A stretch of 34,834 nucleotides of DNA from Muribaculaceae bacterium (GTDB lineage: Bacteria > Bacteroidota > Bacteroidia > Bacteroidales > Muribaculaceae), in the NCBI GenBank assembly GCA_022510445.1, contig JAFLTN010000015.1:1-34834 (forward strand), in the 5' to 3' direction. The notes under the pieces were generated by a model. It made no database searches, had not been told where the DNA came from, and saw only the letters and a list, made by a program, of their open reading frames with translations. This document shows positions 25,456 to 34,269 of this stretch, in pieces (within the stretch, counting starts at the first letter, position 1; every line of letters begins with the position of its first letter). The position numbers were made by a program, and so were the translations under genes.

Positions 25456-28400
25456 TGAATGCCATTGGCAGTGGATGATCGCTTGTCGTATTTCAAATCT
25501 TTAAGAAGCGATGATTTGACTGAAATATGGAAATTATATGATTTGTAAGGGCCAACCGGGACGAAAGATGCCGACATGGTGAAACAATGCAAATCACGGG
25601 ATATGGAACAGTTCATATAAGCAATTTTCTTCAGATCAAAATTATATGAAGCTGAAAATGAGAAATTCCAGTTAGGGGTGGGACGAATATTGCCCGAGAA
25701 AGACAGATTCTGTGTCCATTTCCCTTTATATTCGAGCTTATCGTAATCAAAGGCCCCGTATCCATAATTAACCGAATAATTAAAAGTGAGGCTCCAGGGA
25801 CAATCCCATTTGGCATATCCGTCGGCATCTGCGGCCGCCTTTTCTTCCATTGCTTCCTTTCGCCGTTGTTTCTTTAAATCATTTTGAGAAGGTGATGCGG
25901 GTCCTACATCCATTTCTTCAAAATCATCAAAATCTTCATCTTCAAAATCGTCAGGATTATTCTTGTTGTTTTTGTCTTTATTTGAACTTTTCTTAAATGT
26001 CTGATTATTGAATGTATAAGAGAATGAAGTGCCGGTAGAAGACAGCCTTGCCCAACCTTTTCCCGCCTGCAGACGAGTGACATTAACCCTAACCGGAGAG
26101 CCGGAAGGAGAGAGGCGGTAGATATAAGGATCCCAGGTGGCTGATAAATTCAGATTGAAATTTTTAACAAGACGAAGCATAATCGAGGTGTTTATATTGC
26201 TCCATCTCATAGAGTCTGCCGCAAAATTATAGCTTTGGCTGATAGTGAAATTTTCAATCAATGAAATTTTCTTTGTGCCGGTGGAATCTTTGTCGTCCCT
26301 GACCTTCATTTCCAAATTATTGGCAAGAGAAACCGATACCATTCCTGATTTTCCTTGTCCGGGAGCTCCGAAGATTCCATGCGAGAAATAATTATATTTT
26401 CTTGATTGTTCCTGTCCCTGGTTATCCACGTAGGAATAGGAGCCCCAGACTCCCCACATGGGATCAGAAAAATCAGGGGAAGCAGAGAAAGAGACTGTAG
26501 GAGTCAAGACGTGGCGTATCATCTGCACTTTATCCCCAAATATTTTCAAGGGTTTCCAAAAACCGTAAAGTTTGGTGTCCAGAGCTATTGATGCATTGAA
26601 ATCAAACAGGTTATAAAACCCATAGGTGGTATCTGAAATTTCTTTTGAAGCCTGAGTGTCCCACTGCCGACGGATTTTTGAAGTGTACATCCTGTCGTTC
26701 ATTGAAATCGAGGGAGATATGTTGATATATTTAAAAAGGGAAAAAGTGGCTGAAACCGGGATTGCATGTTTCAAACCATTACGCCAGTCTTTTATCAGGC
26801 TTTTTTTGAAGAAAACATTCTGTTGGGCTGTCAGTGAATTCTGGAATTGACCCGAATAGGAAAGCTTAATCTTTTCATACCATCTTTCACCACCGACAGA
26901 TTTCTTTCTCTTGAATGGAGCTGTCTGTGACATTGTCACAGTGAGATTTGGGAAAGAGACTGCCAGGGTTGAGTCTTGGGTTCTCTGCGTGATATTGGCG
27001 GTGGTGGAAAGACTCCATTTAGTTCCCGGGAAACGATATGTCATATTCACTGATGATGACTTGGTGTTTTCAGTGAAAGAACTGTTATAATAAGAGTTCA
27101 AGTCGTTTCGTGAATAACCCGAAGTTGCAAAATTCACCGATGCCGAGAAACTCATATTAGGATTAGATTTGGTGTCTTGAGAATGGCTCCAGATGAATTG
27201 AAAGTTATTTTGCTTGGAATAATCGGGAGCTCCCTTTTCTCCATATATGGTGGTGATATAAGAGAAACTGATATTTCCGCGGAATTTATATCGTTTTGAA
27301 TAAGTGGAAGCTCCGGAAACACCCCAGGAACCTTTTGTATAGATTTCTCCACGGAGTGCAAGATCGACATAATCGGAAACTGCGAAATAATATCCGCCGT
27401 CTCTCAGGTAAAACCCCCGATTGTAGTCTTCTCCGAAAGTAGGGAAAATTATGCCGCTGGAATAGTTTTTAGAAAACGGGAAATATCCGAATGGAAGGGC
27501 AATGGGAAGCGGAACATCTGCGAGCACCATATAAACGGGTCCGGTGACGATATTTTTATTAGGGACCATCTTACCGCGTGTCACATTGAAATAAAAATGG
27601 GGATGTTCGTGATCATCGCATGTAGTGTATTTCCCATTTTCAACGAAGAATGATCCATCTTCCATTTTCTTAGAGGCACCGCTGGTAAGGTATCCTTCTC
27701 CTTGTTCGGTTATTACATCAGTGATAAAACCTCTTTCAGTCTTGAAATTATAGGTCATCTGTTTTGATTCATATTCATCTCCTCCATCTTTAAAGACGGG
27801 CGTTCCAAAGAGATTTCCAATTGAATCTACAGCCCCCGTTGCATATACAGTGCTCTCGTCAAGCTCAATCTTTATTTCCTGAGCATTGAGCTTGAATTGT
27901 CCATATTCCACATTACCGTCACCGAACAGGAAAGTTGTATTTTGACCCTCCATTACAAGCGAATCTTTTGCACTGAATGTCACTGAGGTTTCGAGGTCTA
28001 CCTTATCACGGTTAATTCTTGAAAGAGTGGTGCGGGTTGTGTCATAAGGAAGATTCCTGTCAGATAAGTTTTCTAAATTCAAAGAATCTGATAGGAGAGA
28101 ATCAGCTCTGTTGCCTTTGATTCGAGAGAGAGAATCTCGTGTTGCATTAAAACGAGGTTCAATAATCGAATCGGTCACTGAAAGTATGGAATCATAGGCA
28201 AAAAACAGAGTGTCGTTTTTCACCGTTCCCTCCTCAGTGTCAAGAGAAAGGGAATCAATAGGAACAAAGCCGGTTGTGGCGGAAGATTCGCCTGTTGCTG
28301 CCTTGTCTGAATTTAATAGTTTAGGAGTGAGACAGGACGTATTTACAAACGCAACCGCAAGGGCAACTATGGCTACAATATATATGAAAAATCGCCTCAA
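25446..28400 (-). CDS. lptD: LptD-like LPS assembly outer-membrane protein
   Basis: A 984-aa protein with an N-terminal hydrophobic signal (residues 1-22, ending TSC), an OstA-like periplasmic domain (about 140-270; VEYGQFKLNAQEIKIEL, FKDGGDEYESKQMTYN) and then a large beta-barrel with aromatic alternating strands, as in Bacteroidota LptD. It should insert lipopolysaccharide into the outer leaflet. TSC at residues 20-22 could be a lipobox, unusual for this family. A lysine/asparagine then aspartate/glutamate-rich insertion lies at about 800-870. The start must be TTG (28398-28400): TAA is seven codons upstream and no ATG is in reach. A -7-like TAACTTTG lies at 28427-28434 without a good -33. 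Confidence 0.88.
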   Translation of the reverse strand: MRRFFIYIVAIVALAVAFVNTSCLTPKLLNSDKAATGESSATTGFVPIDSLSLDTEEGTVKNDTLFFAYDSILSVTDSIIEPRFNATRDSLSRIKGNRADSLLSDSLNLENLSDRNLPYDTTRTTLSRINRDKVDLETSVTFSAKDSLVMEGQNTTFLFGDGNVEYGQFKLNAQEIKIELDESTVYATGAVDSIGNLFGTPVFKDGGDEYESKQMTYNFKTERGFITDVITEQGEGYLTSGASKKMEDGSFFVENGKYTTCDDHEHPHFYFNVTRGKMVPNKNIVTGPVYMVLADVPLPIALPFGYFPFSKNYSSGIIFPTFGEDYNRGFYLRDGGYYFAVSDYVDLALRGEIYTKGSWGVSGASTYSKRYKFRGNISFSYITTIYGEKGAPDYSKQNNFQFIWSHSQDTKSNPNMSFSASVNFATSGYSRNDLNSYYNSSFTENTKSSSVNMTYRFPGTKWSLSTTANITQRTQDSTLAVSFPNLTVTMSQTAPFKRKKSVGGERWYEKIKLSYSGQFQNSLTAQQNVFFKKSLIKDWRNGLKHAIPVSATFSLFKYINISPSISMNDRMYTSKIRRQWDTQASKEISDTTYGFYNLFDFNASIALDTKLYGFWKPLKIFGDKVQMIRHVLTPTVSFSASPDFSDPMWGVWGSYSYVDNQGQEQSRKYNYFSHGIFGAPGQGKSGMVSVSLANNLEMKVRDDKDSTGTKKISLIENFTISQSYNFAADSMRWSNINTSIMLRLVKNFNLNLSATWDPYIYRLSPSGSPVRVNVTRLQAGKGWARLSSTGTSFSYTFNNQTFKKSSNKDKNNKNNPDDFEDEDFDDFEEMDVGPASPSQNDLKKQRRKEAMEEKAAADADGYAKWDCPWSLTFNYSVNYGYGAFDYDKLEYKGKWTQNLSFSGNIRPTPNWNFSFSASYNFDLKKIAYMNCSISRDLHCFTMSASFVPVGPYKSYNFHISVKSSLLKDLKYDKRSSTANGIQWY

Positions 28401-28540
28401 ATTGTCGTAAATAGAGTCTTAAACTGCAAAGTTAGCAATAAAAAAGTGAAAGCTTATTCCCTTTAAGACTAATAAATGTTAAGCAACCACAGTTTTGCCA
28501 TTCCTTCTTTCAAGATGATATAAATGGCATGAAAGAGATT

Positions 28541-29092
28541 TTATGAAAAAAGAGAATGAAGTTCTAAAAATCTGTCGACAGCTTCTTTTCCATGTTTTTC
28601 CATTTGATTAATAATCTTCTCAACAGATTTTTCTTCAAACATGTTTTTGCTTTTTGAAAAGAATTTGTCGGAATAGCATATAATTTTTTCTTCTAAAGTG
28701 ACAGGCAACATATCTCTGTGAGGGAGAGGTAAGTTCCCTTCAATAATCTGGTTTTTTGTAATCCCGGAACCGGTGTGACGTTCACATATGAGTCCGAGTA
28801 AAGGTAGCCCGTTCTTTTCAAGGATTTTTCGTCCCTCCACTCCGTGGCATATATATGGGTTGGGGCCGAAAGCATGGATCTCGGGTGCCGAACAATTCAC
28901 AACGCCGATATCATGAAGCAATGCTCCACAATAGACAAACTCCCTGTCGGCAGGGAGTTGTCGTTTGCGGATAATCTCTAAAGCTTTGCGAGCCACCTGT
29001 TCCGAGTGAATTCTGATTATTTCACGAAGCTTTTCTTGTCTAAGGAAATGTTTTTGAAATAAGCCGTTTATGTCAACTATATGAGATCCCAT
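28541..29092 (-). CDS. HD-domain phosphohydrolase-like protein
   Basis: A 183-aa soluble protein with the HD metal site in order: H29 (IHSEQVA), H60-D61 (ALLHDIG), H83 (ICHGVEG), H106 (CERHTGSG) and D142 (CYSDKFF). This is a complete HDIG-type set, so it is probably a phosphohydrolase acting on a nucleotide or other phosphate ester, with substrate unknown. It follows ilvE by 74 bp, perhaps in the same transcript. The gap between it and lptD (28401-28540) holds only weak promoter-like and hairpin signals. Confidence 0.82.
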   Translation of the reverse strand: MGSHIVDINGLFQKHFLRQEKLREIIRIHSEQVARKALEIIRKRQLPADREFVYCGALLHDIGVVNCSAPEIHAFGPNPYICHGVEGRKILEKNGLPLLGLICERHTGSGITKNQIIEGNLPLPHRDMLPVTLEEKIICYSDKFFSKSKNMFEEKSVEKIINQMEKHGKEAVDRFLELHSLFS

Positions 29093-29166
29093 AATCTACG
29101 ACTCCTTCTAATAGAATCCATCAAAAGGTTATTGAAAACTTTGTTATTAATTGAAATTAAGCGAGA

Positions 29167-30210
29167 TTAATCGAAAATGTAATTCCAGTTATGAACGTCT
29201 GGTTCTTCACCATATTGTATTGCCCGAAGTTTATTATAGAGCTGGGTGGTTATTTTCCCGGGTTCGTTGTCGGGAGAAATTACATATTTGATGCCTGTGT
29301 CAAGATCATCAATCTGACTAATTGGAGAACAAACGGCTGCAGTGCCACAGGCAGACGCTTCTTCAAAAGTGGGTATTTCTTCTACAGTTATGTTTCTTTC
29401 CTCCACCTTTAAACCTAAGTCTTTTGCCAATTGCTTGAGGCTCATATTGGTTATTGAAGGAAGAATAGACGGGCTTGATGGTGTGATATAAGTATTGTCT
29501 TTAATGGCAAAGAAATTGGCTGCTCCACATTCATCTATATATTTCTTCTCTTTGGGATCGAGATAAAGCATCACTGAATATCCCATTTCGTGTGCTTTTT
29601 CACCTGCTACAAGTGAAGCCCCGTAATTTCCACCGAATTTAACTGAGCCTGTTCCTTTGGGAGCAACCCGGTCATATTCGCGGCTGATGCATACTTTTGT
29701 TGGTTTGAAACCGGCCTTGAAATAAGGGCCAACAGGAGTCACAAGCATGACAACAAGGTATTCTGTGGCCGGACTGACACCTACTTTCGGGGAGATTCCT
29801 ATTTCCAAAGGGCGGATATAGAGAGACGAACCGGTTCCATAGGGCGGAACAAAACGTTCGTTGAGTTTAACCACTTTTTTCACCATTTCACAGAATATTT
29901 CAATTGGGAGCGGTTCCATTTTTATGGCTTCTGCAGACCTGATAAAACGTTTTGCGTTTTCTTCCATACGGAAAACTCTGATTTTGCCATCTACCCCTCT
30001 GAAGGCTTTAAGACCTTCAAAAATTTCCTGCCCATAATGGAGTGAAGAAGCAGCTATATGAAGAGGAATATATTCCGAGTCAGAAACTTCTATATCTCCC
30101 CATTTTCCATCTTTGAATGTGCATCTCACATTGTAATCTGTCGGAACATAGCTGAATGGCAGGGTCGACCATTCGAGGTCGGGAGCTTTATCTTTAATTG
30201 AAGTTGCCAT
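29167..30210 (-). CDS. ilvE: Branched-chain amino acid aminotransferase
   Basis: A 347-aa class IV PLP enzyme transferring amino groups between glutamate and the 2-oxo acids of leucine, isoleucine and valine. Motifs: SSLHYGQEIFEGLKAFRG (55-72), FRMEENAKRF, YIRPLEIG, and the PLP lysine K191 in GSVKFGGNYGAS. ECGAANFFAI and SITNMSLKQLA follow. The length fits type II BCATs. No ilv or leu genes lie beside it; it is 43 bp after the small secreted protein gene. Confidence 0.95.
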   Translation of the reverse strand: MATSIKDKAPDLEWSTLPFSYVPTDYNVRCTFKDGKWGDIEVSDSEYIPLHIAASSLHYGQEIFEGLKAFRGVDGKIRVFRMEENAKRFIRSAEAIKMEPLPIEIFCEMVKKVVKLNERFVPPYGTGSSLYIRPLEIGISPKVGVSPATEYLVVMLVTPVGPYFKAGFKPTKVCISREYDRVAPKGTGSVKFGGNYGASLVAGEKAHEMGYSVMLYLDPKEKKYIDECGAANFFAIKDNTYITPSSPSILPSITNMSLKQLAKDLGLKVEERNITVEEIPTFEEASACGTAAVCSPISQIDDLDTGIKYVISPDNEPGKITTQLYNKLRAIQYGEEPDVHNWNYIFD

Positions 30211-30253
30211 AAAAATGATTTTAAATGATTAATTTATAGTTTTAGTTTTAAGG

Positions 30254-30592
30254 TTATATCGCTACTTTAGAAGTTGATTCAGCCGTTTTTACAATATAAA
30301 CTCCGTGTGAGTTCATTCTAAATTCATAGTTGCCGGCTTCAAGCTCTTGTGAAGAGATAAGTTTTCCCAAAATCGTGAAAATTTCAATTTTTAAAGTTCT
30401 TGTCACATTCACTTTTATCACAGAAGGCGCGCTGAAAACTTCAATATCCTGTTGTTTGGAGATAGGTTTGACCCCTTCTCCTATTGTTTCAATCTGTTCC
30501 CATTGATTTTCATTGCCATATGTCGGTATTGTCATGACCATTAAACAGAAGGTCACAACAACAGAAGCCACTATGGTGCGGATTAACGACAT
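30254..30592 (-). CDS. Small secreted protein resembling a type IX sorting domain
   Basis: A 112-aa exported protein: signal peptide through about TYG (residue 26), a polar linker (27-50), then about 60 residues with the layout of a T9SS type A C-terminal domain: IEIFTILGKLIS (69-80), a GNYEFRM turn, GVYIVKT (97-103) and terminal KVAI. In normal cargo this domain follows a large enzyme; here it makes up nearly the whole mature protein. It may be a remnant, a small structural protein or a non-T9SS beta-sandwich. It lies between the rpsA terminator and ilvE; only a weak TAATTTTA -7-like site precedes it. Confidence 0.6.
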   Translation of the reverse strand: MSLIRTIVASVVVTFCLMVMTIPTYGNENQWEQIETIGEGVKPISKQQDIEVFSAPSVIKVNVTRTLKIEIFTILGKLISSQELEAGNYEFRMNSHGVYIVKTAESTSKVAI

Positions 30593-30620
30593 CTGGTATT
30601 ATTATAATGGTAAAATTACA

Positions 30621-30657
30621 AAAAAAAAATGGAAAAACCGTAGTTTCTCCATTTTTT
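30621..30657 (-). terminator. rpsA terminator
   Basis: On the minus strand AAAAAATGGAGAAAC, loop TACG, GTTTTTCCATTTTTT form a stem with one mismatch followed by a long U-run. The loop is a tight tetraloop. It begins 19 nt past the rpsA stop. Confidence 0.85.
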
Positions 30658-30676
30658 GAATCTATAAAGAAAATTT

Positions 30677-32476
30677 TTATTTGTTTCCTTCTTTTTGAAG
30701 CTGTTCTTTGAGAGCTTGAAGAGCGCCAAGATCACCAAGTGTGGTCTTTTCAACATTCTGGGTGAGTTGTGGCTGTTCTTCTTCTTTTTCTTTACGAGCT
30801 TTCTTCGGAGCAGCAGTTTTTTCTTTGCGAGCTTCTGCCTTGGTTGCATCTTCTGCTATGCGGCTGTGTGAAAGAATAATCCTTTTGCTCTCTTTGTTAA
30901 ACTCAATAACCTTAAAGTTAAGTTTTTCATCAAGTTTAGCTTGAGAACCATCTTCCTTAACAAGATGTTTCGGAGTTGCAAAGCCTTCAACGCCATATTC
31001 AAGAGCTATGACAGCACCCTTATCCATCATTTCAGTAATGGTGCCTTCATGCACTGATCCTACGGTGAAGATTGTTTCGAAAACATCCCAAGGATTTTCT
31101 TCAAGCTGCTTGTGACCTAAAGAAAGACGACGGTTATCTTTGTCTATTTCAAGAACCTGAACTTCTATTTCGTTGCCAACCTGAGTAAATTCTGATGGGT
31201 GTTTGATTTTCTTAGTCCAAGAAAGATCGGAAATATGGATAAGGCCGTCAACACCTTCTTCGATTTCCACGAATACACCGAAGTTAGTGAAGTTACGCAC
31301 TTTTGCTGTGTGACGTGATCCGATTGAGTATTTTGTTTCGATATTCTCCCATGGATCATCTTTGAGCTGCTTGATACCAAGGCTCATCTTTCTGTCATCT
31401 CTGTCGAGGGTGAGGACAACAGCTTCAATTTCGTCGCCAACTTTCAGGAAGTCCTGAGCGCTGCGGAGATGCTGGCTCCATGACATTTCAGAAACGTGTA
31501 CCAAACCTTCTACGCCCGGTTGAACCTCAACAAAAGCACCGTAGTCGGCCATGACAACAACCTTTCCGGAAATTCTGTCACCAACTTTGACATTGGCATC
31601 AAGTGCATCCCAAGGATGGGGAAGAAGTTGTTTAACACCGAGTGCGATACGCTTCTTCTCATTGTCAAAGTCAAGAATTACCACCTTGATGTCTTGATCA
31701 AGTTCCACAACTTCGCGAGGATCTGTGATGCGTCCCCAAGAAAGATCTGTGATATGAACAAGACCGTCTACGCCACCAAGGTCAACGAATACTCCATAAG
31801 GAGTGATGTTTTTGACTTTCCCTTCGAGAACCTGTCCTTTTTCAAGTTTGGAAATAATTTCTTTTTTCTGTGCCTCAAGTTCGGCTTCGATAAGAGCTTT
31901 GTGAGATACAACGACGTTTTTATATTCCTGGTTGATTTTAACAACCTTGAATTCCATTGTTTTATCAACAAATACGTCATAATCACGGATAGGACGCACG
32001 TCAATCTGGGAGCCCGGAAGGAATGCTTCGATACCGAATACATCCACAATCATACCGCCTTTAGTGCGTGATTTAACGTATCCTTTGATGATTTCATCGT
32101 TTTCAAGAGCCTGATTAACGCGATCCCAGCTGCGGGTCTGGCAGGCTTTCTTGTGAGAGAGTCGAAGTTGTCCGTTCTTGTCTTCAAGATTTTCAATATA
32201 TACTTCTACCTCATCTCCAACTTTGAGATCCGGGTTGTAACGGAATTCAGAAATTGGAATGATAGCGTCTGATTTCATTCCGATATCAACACGCACTTCA
32301 CGTTTTGAGATAGATTTGATGACACCGGTCACCACTTCGTTGTCTTTAGCCGTCTTAAGAGATTCATCGTAAGTGCTTATAAGCTCCTCACGGCTCTTCG
32401 AACCGGCTGTTTCGCCTTTTTCATAGGCATCCCAGTCGAAATCTTCGATGGGGGTTTGAACTTTTGATTCAGCCAT
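30677..32476 (-). CDS. rpsA: 30S ribosomal protein S1
   Basis: The 599-aa RNA-binding ribosomal protein with six S1 domains, recognised by repeating units: VVTGVIKSISKREVRVDIG, IIKGYVKSRTKGGMIVDV, VLEGKVKNITPYGVFVDLG, ISGKVVVMADYGAFVEV, TAKVRNFTNFGVFVEIE and HEGTITEMMDKGAVIAL. The last 50 residues are a lysine/glutamate/alanine-rich tail. In Bacteroidota, S1 is expected to matter for translation because most messages lack Shine-Dalgarno sites. A consensus promoter (32536-32567), a 13-nt tandem repeat in front of the ATG and a strong terminator make it a single-gene unit. Confidence 0.96.
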   Translation of the reverse strand: MAESKVQTPIEDFDWDAYEKGETAGSKSREELISTYDESLKTAKDNEVVTGVIKSISKREVRVDIGMKSDAIIPISEFRYNPDLKVGDEVEVYIENLEDKNGQLRLSHKKACQTRSWDRVNQALENDEIIKGYVKSRTKGGMIVDVFGIEAFLPGSQIDVRPIRDYDVFVDKTMEFKVVKINQEYKNVVVSHKALIEAELEAQKKEIISKLEKGQVLEGKVKNITPYGVFVDLGGVDGLVHITDLSWGRITDPREVVELDQDIKVVILDFDNEKKRIALGVKQLLPHPWDALDANVKVGDRISGKVVVMADYGAFVEVQPGVEGLVHVSEMSWSQHLRSAQDFLKVGDEIEAVVLTLDRDDRKMSLGIKQLKDDPWENIETKYSIGSRHTAKVRNFTNFGVFVEIEEGVDGLIHISDLSWTKKIKHPSEFTQVGNEIEVQVLEIDKDNRRLSLGHKQLEENPWDVFETIFTVGSVHEGTITEMMDKGAVIALEYGVEGFATPKHLVKEDGSQAKLDEKLNFKVIEFNKESKRIILSHSRIAEDATKAEARKEKTAAPKKARKEKEEEQPQLTQNVEKTTLGDLGALQALKEQLQKEGNK

Positions 32477-32477
32477 T

Positions 32478-32503
32478 TAGGGTTAATAAATAGGGTTAAT
32501 AAT
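32478..32503 (-). repeat. Two 13-nt direct repeats before the rpsA start
   Basis: TAGGGTTAATAAA (32478-32490) and TAGGGTTAATAAT (32491-32503), read on the plus strand, are tandem copies differing in one base. They end one base before the rpsA start codon (32474-32476), so they form the ribosome-binding region of the message. Confidence 0.7.
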
Positions 32504-32535
32504 TCACTAATACACTGCTTTTTCGCAATGCGGGG

Positions 32536-32567
32536 CAAAATTACCTTAAAATTCTGAGAATTGCAAA
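32536..32567 (-). promoter_or_regulatory. rpsA promoter
   Basis: On the minus strand TTTG (32564-32567), 20 nt and TAATTTTG (32536-32543) match the Bacteroidota consensus exactly. The predicted start is near 32530, a leader of about 53 nt that includes the 13-nt repeats. Confidence 0.75.
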
Positions 32568-32580
32568 CTTAATATAGCAA

Positions 32581-34269
32581 TTATAATTTAAGCATATTGT
32601 CTTCCCTCTTAAGGTTTTCCAGATATTCTTCTCGATCTTCCTCAACTATCTGATCGAATCTTTTGGAACAATAGGTTATATCTTCTTGCCGTTTTCTCCA
32701 GGAGTCGTCAAAACGACGTGATATCCAAAGAAGTTCTTCCTGTCTGTAGGATAGGAAGGCATGGTTGAGGATATCTTCCGCTTCTTTTACCGACCTCGAT
32801 GCAAGCACTTTTTTCAAATCACTACGGGTCATAATTTGTCCCCCGACATCAACCCAGTCTTCTGGCGCCTTATTATCAGAATCAGGAATTATTCCGTTCG
32901 GCAATGTTAAAGACAAATATTTAAATATGGCGTATGTGTAAAATTTCTTTGCTCTGTCAAGAGAAGCCCTGGTGAATTTCATTCCTTTATGGCGCACATA
33001 AAGGTCATCGTCTGCAGGCCTGGAAGTGAGTTCTTTAATTATGTCGATGGCCCTTAGCATATTATCCACCGTGTAAGGATTCAATACATTGAAAATTATA
33101 CGGTCGAATAAGGGGATTTCCCGTTTAAGTCTTTTGTCACGTGCAGGCCATTTTGTCTCGTCACGAAGTAGTCCGCAAGAGCGAAGCATGGCAGCCGGCA
33201 CAACTACAGTGGCTCCTTTTTCATCTCCGAAAAGATATGAGAAAGGAAAGAAAGAGGAATCCGGATGTGTTTTATGGGAACCCATGAGTAGGGAAAAGGC
33301 TCCGATCTTAGCTCCAAGCATGAGATAGGATCCGGATGAGGTCTTGACACCTCTTTCCAGAATTCCCCAATGAATGGGTCCAAGCTTGTACATATGGTTG
33401 CTTTGATTGCTCGACGAACCGGCATTTAGAAAAGAGGTCTGACAGCCTATAAGGAGTGTCCCTTTATGCATGCTGACAGAATATGGACCTGCAAGAATCG
33501 AAACGGCTTCTCCGTTTTCAAAGACACAGTTGGCGAAAAATAGAGAATCATGGGCTGTAAATCCTTTCCCCAATTCAGTTCCTTGACCGATATAACAGTT
33601 CTTTACCCCCACTTTTTCACCAATTGTTCCATCCTCAACGATGAAATTCTCAGCTACTACTCCTGCTCCTATATTTACTAATGAAAGTCCGTGAGCTGCA
33701 TTGTTTATTATCGTTCCGTTCTCTAATTTCAGAGCTCCGGAGATTGTAATTTCGTCACCTATACTTACATTTTTTATAGGTCCGCAGTCTCGTATTATTG
33801 TTCTTGACCCAACTTTGGCCGGAGAAATCCGAGCCTCAATGAACCCCTTGAAAGTATCTTTTAAACCGTTATTTAACCAATCCGGTTCCCTTGCCATCAG
33901 GGTGGCAATCTGAGCCGAGAGGCGGGGATAGATATAGACAGCTCTGGACCCTGTTTCATCGAGTACATTGACTTTCGTGCCTATTCCGTGGCTTGATCCG
34001 GGTTCAAATCTTAAAGAAGCTACATTCTCAATTCTGGTGTATTCTCCTATATTACATGGGCCTATCCCTCCGGGAATATCTCTGAGCCTTACTCCCCGGT
34101 TAATCTGAACCGCTCCAATAAACCTTACATGGGAAATATTCCCAAGATCAAGTTCCGGGTCAATTGTAATCAATGACCAATCATCGGAAAAACAGTGCTG
34201 TTTATCGAGTCTGTCAATTTCCTTTTCAGTAAGATTTCTTAATGTCTTTTTGTTTTGGTCAGTCTGCAT
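32581..34269 (-). CDS. DUF4954 family protein with left-handed beta-helix
   Basis: A 562-aa protein of a Bacteroidota family with no settled function. The first two-thirds contain hexapeptide-like repeats (IGPCNIGEYTRIENVASLRF, VSIGDEITISGALKLENGT, IGEKVGVKNCYIGQGTELG) typical of left-handed parallel beta-helices as in acyl- and nucleotidyl-transferases. The C-terminal third is helical and charged. The longest frame begins at 34356 but would overlap hflX by 98 bp and add a methionine-rich non-family leader; the ATG at 34267-34269 (MQTDQNKK) overlaps hflX by 11 bp and is preferred, with 34278 also possible. It is presumably translated from the hflX message. Confidence 0.8.
   Translation of the reverse strand: MQTDQNKKTLRNLTEKEIDRLDKQHCFSDDWSLITIDPELDLGNISHVRFIGAVQINRGVRLRDIPGGIGPCNIGEYTRIENVASLRFEPGSSHGIGTKVNVLDETGSRAVYIYPRLSAQIATLMAREPDWLNNGLKDTFKGFIEARISPAKVGSRTIIRDCGPIKNVSIGDEITISGALKLENGTIINNAAHGLSLVNIGAGVVAENFIVEDGTIGEKVGVKNCYIGQGTELGKGFTAHDSLFFANCVFENGEAVSILAGPYSVSMHKGTLLIGCQTSFLNAGSSSNQSNHMYKLGPIHWGILERGVKTSSGSYLMLGAKIGAFSLLMGSHKTHPDSSFFPFSYLFGDEKGATVVVPAAMLRSCGLLRDETKWPARDKRLKREIPLFDRIIFNVLNPYTVDNMLRAIDIIKELTSRPADDDLYVRHKGMKFTRASLDRAKKFYTYAIFKYLSLTLPNGIIPDSDNKAPEDWVDVGGQIMTRSDLKKVLASRSVKEAEDILNHAFLSYRQEELLWISRRFDDSWRKRQEDITYCSKRFDQIVEEDREEYLENLKREDNMLKL

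Noticed and set aside
31496..32071. Plus-strand open frame of 191 codons opposite rpsA
   Set aside because: It is the mirror frame of repeated S1 domains and has no family resemblance.
32559..32582. AATTGC/GCAATT inverted repeat after the DUF4954 gene
   Set aside because: Short stem, 12-nt loop and no U-tract; it overlaps the rpsA -33 box and is not a convincing terminator.
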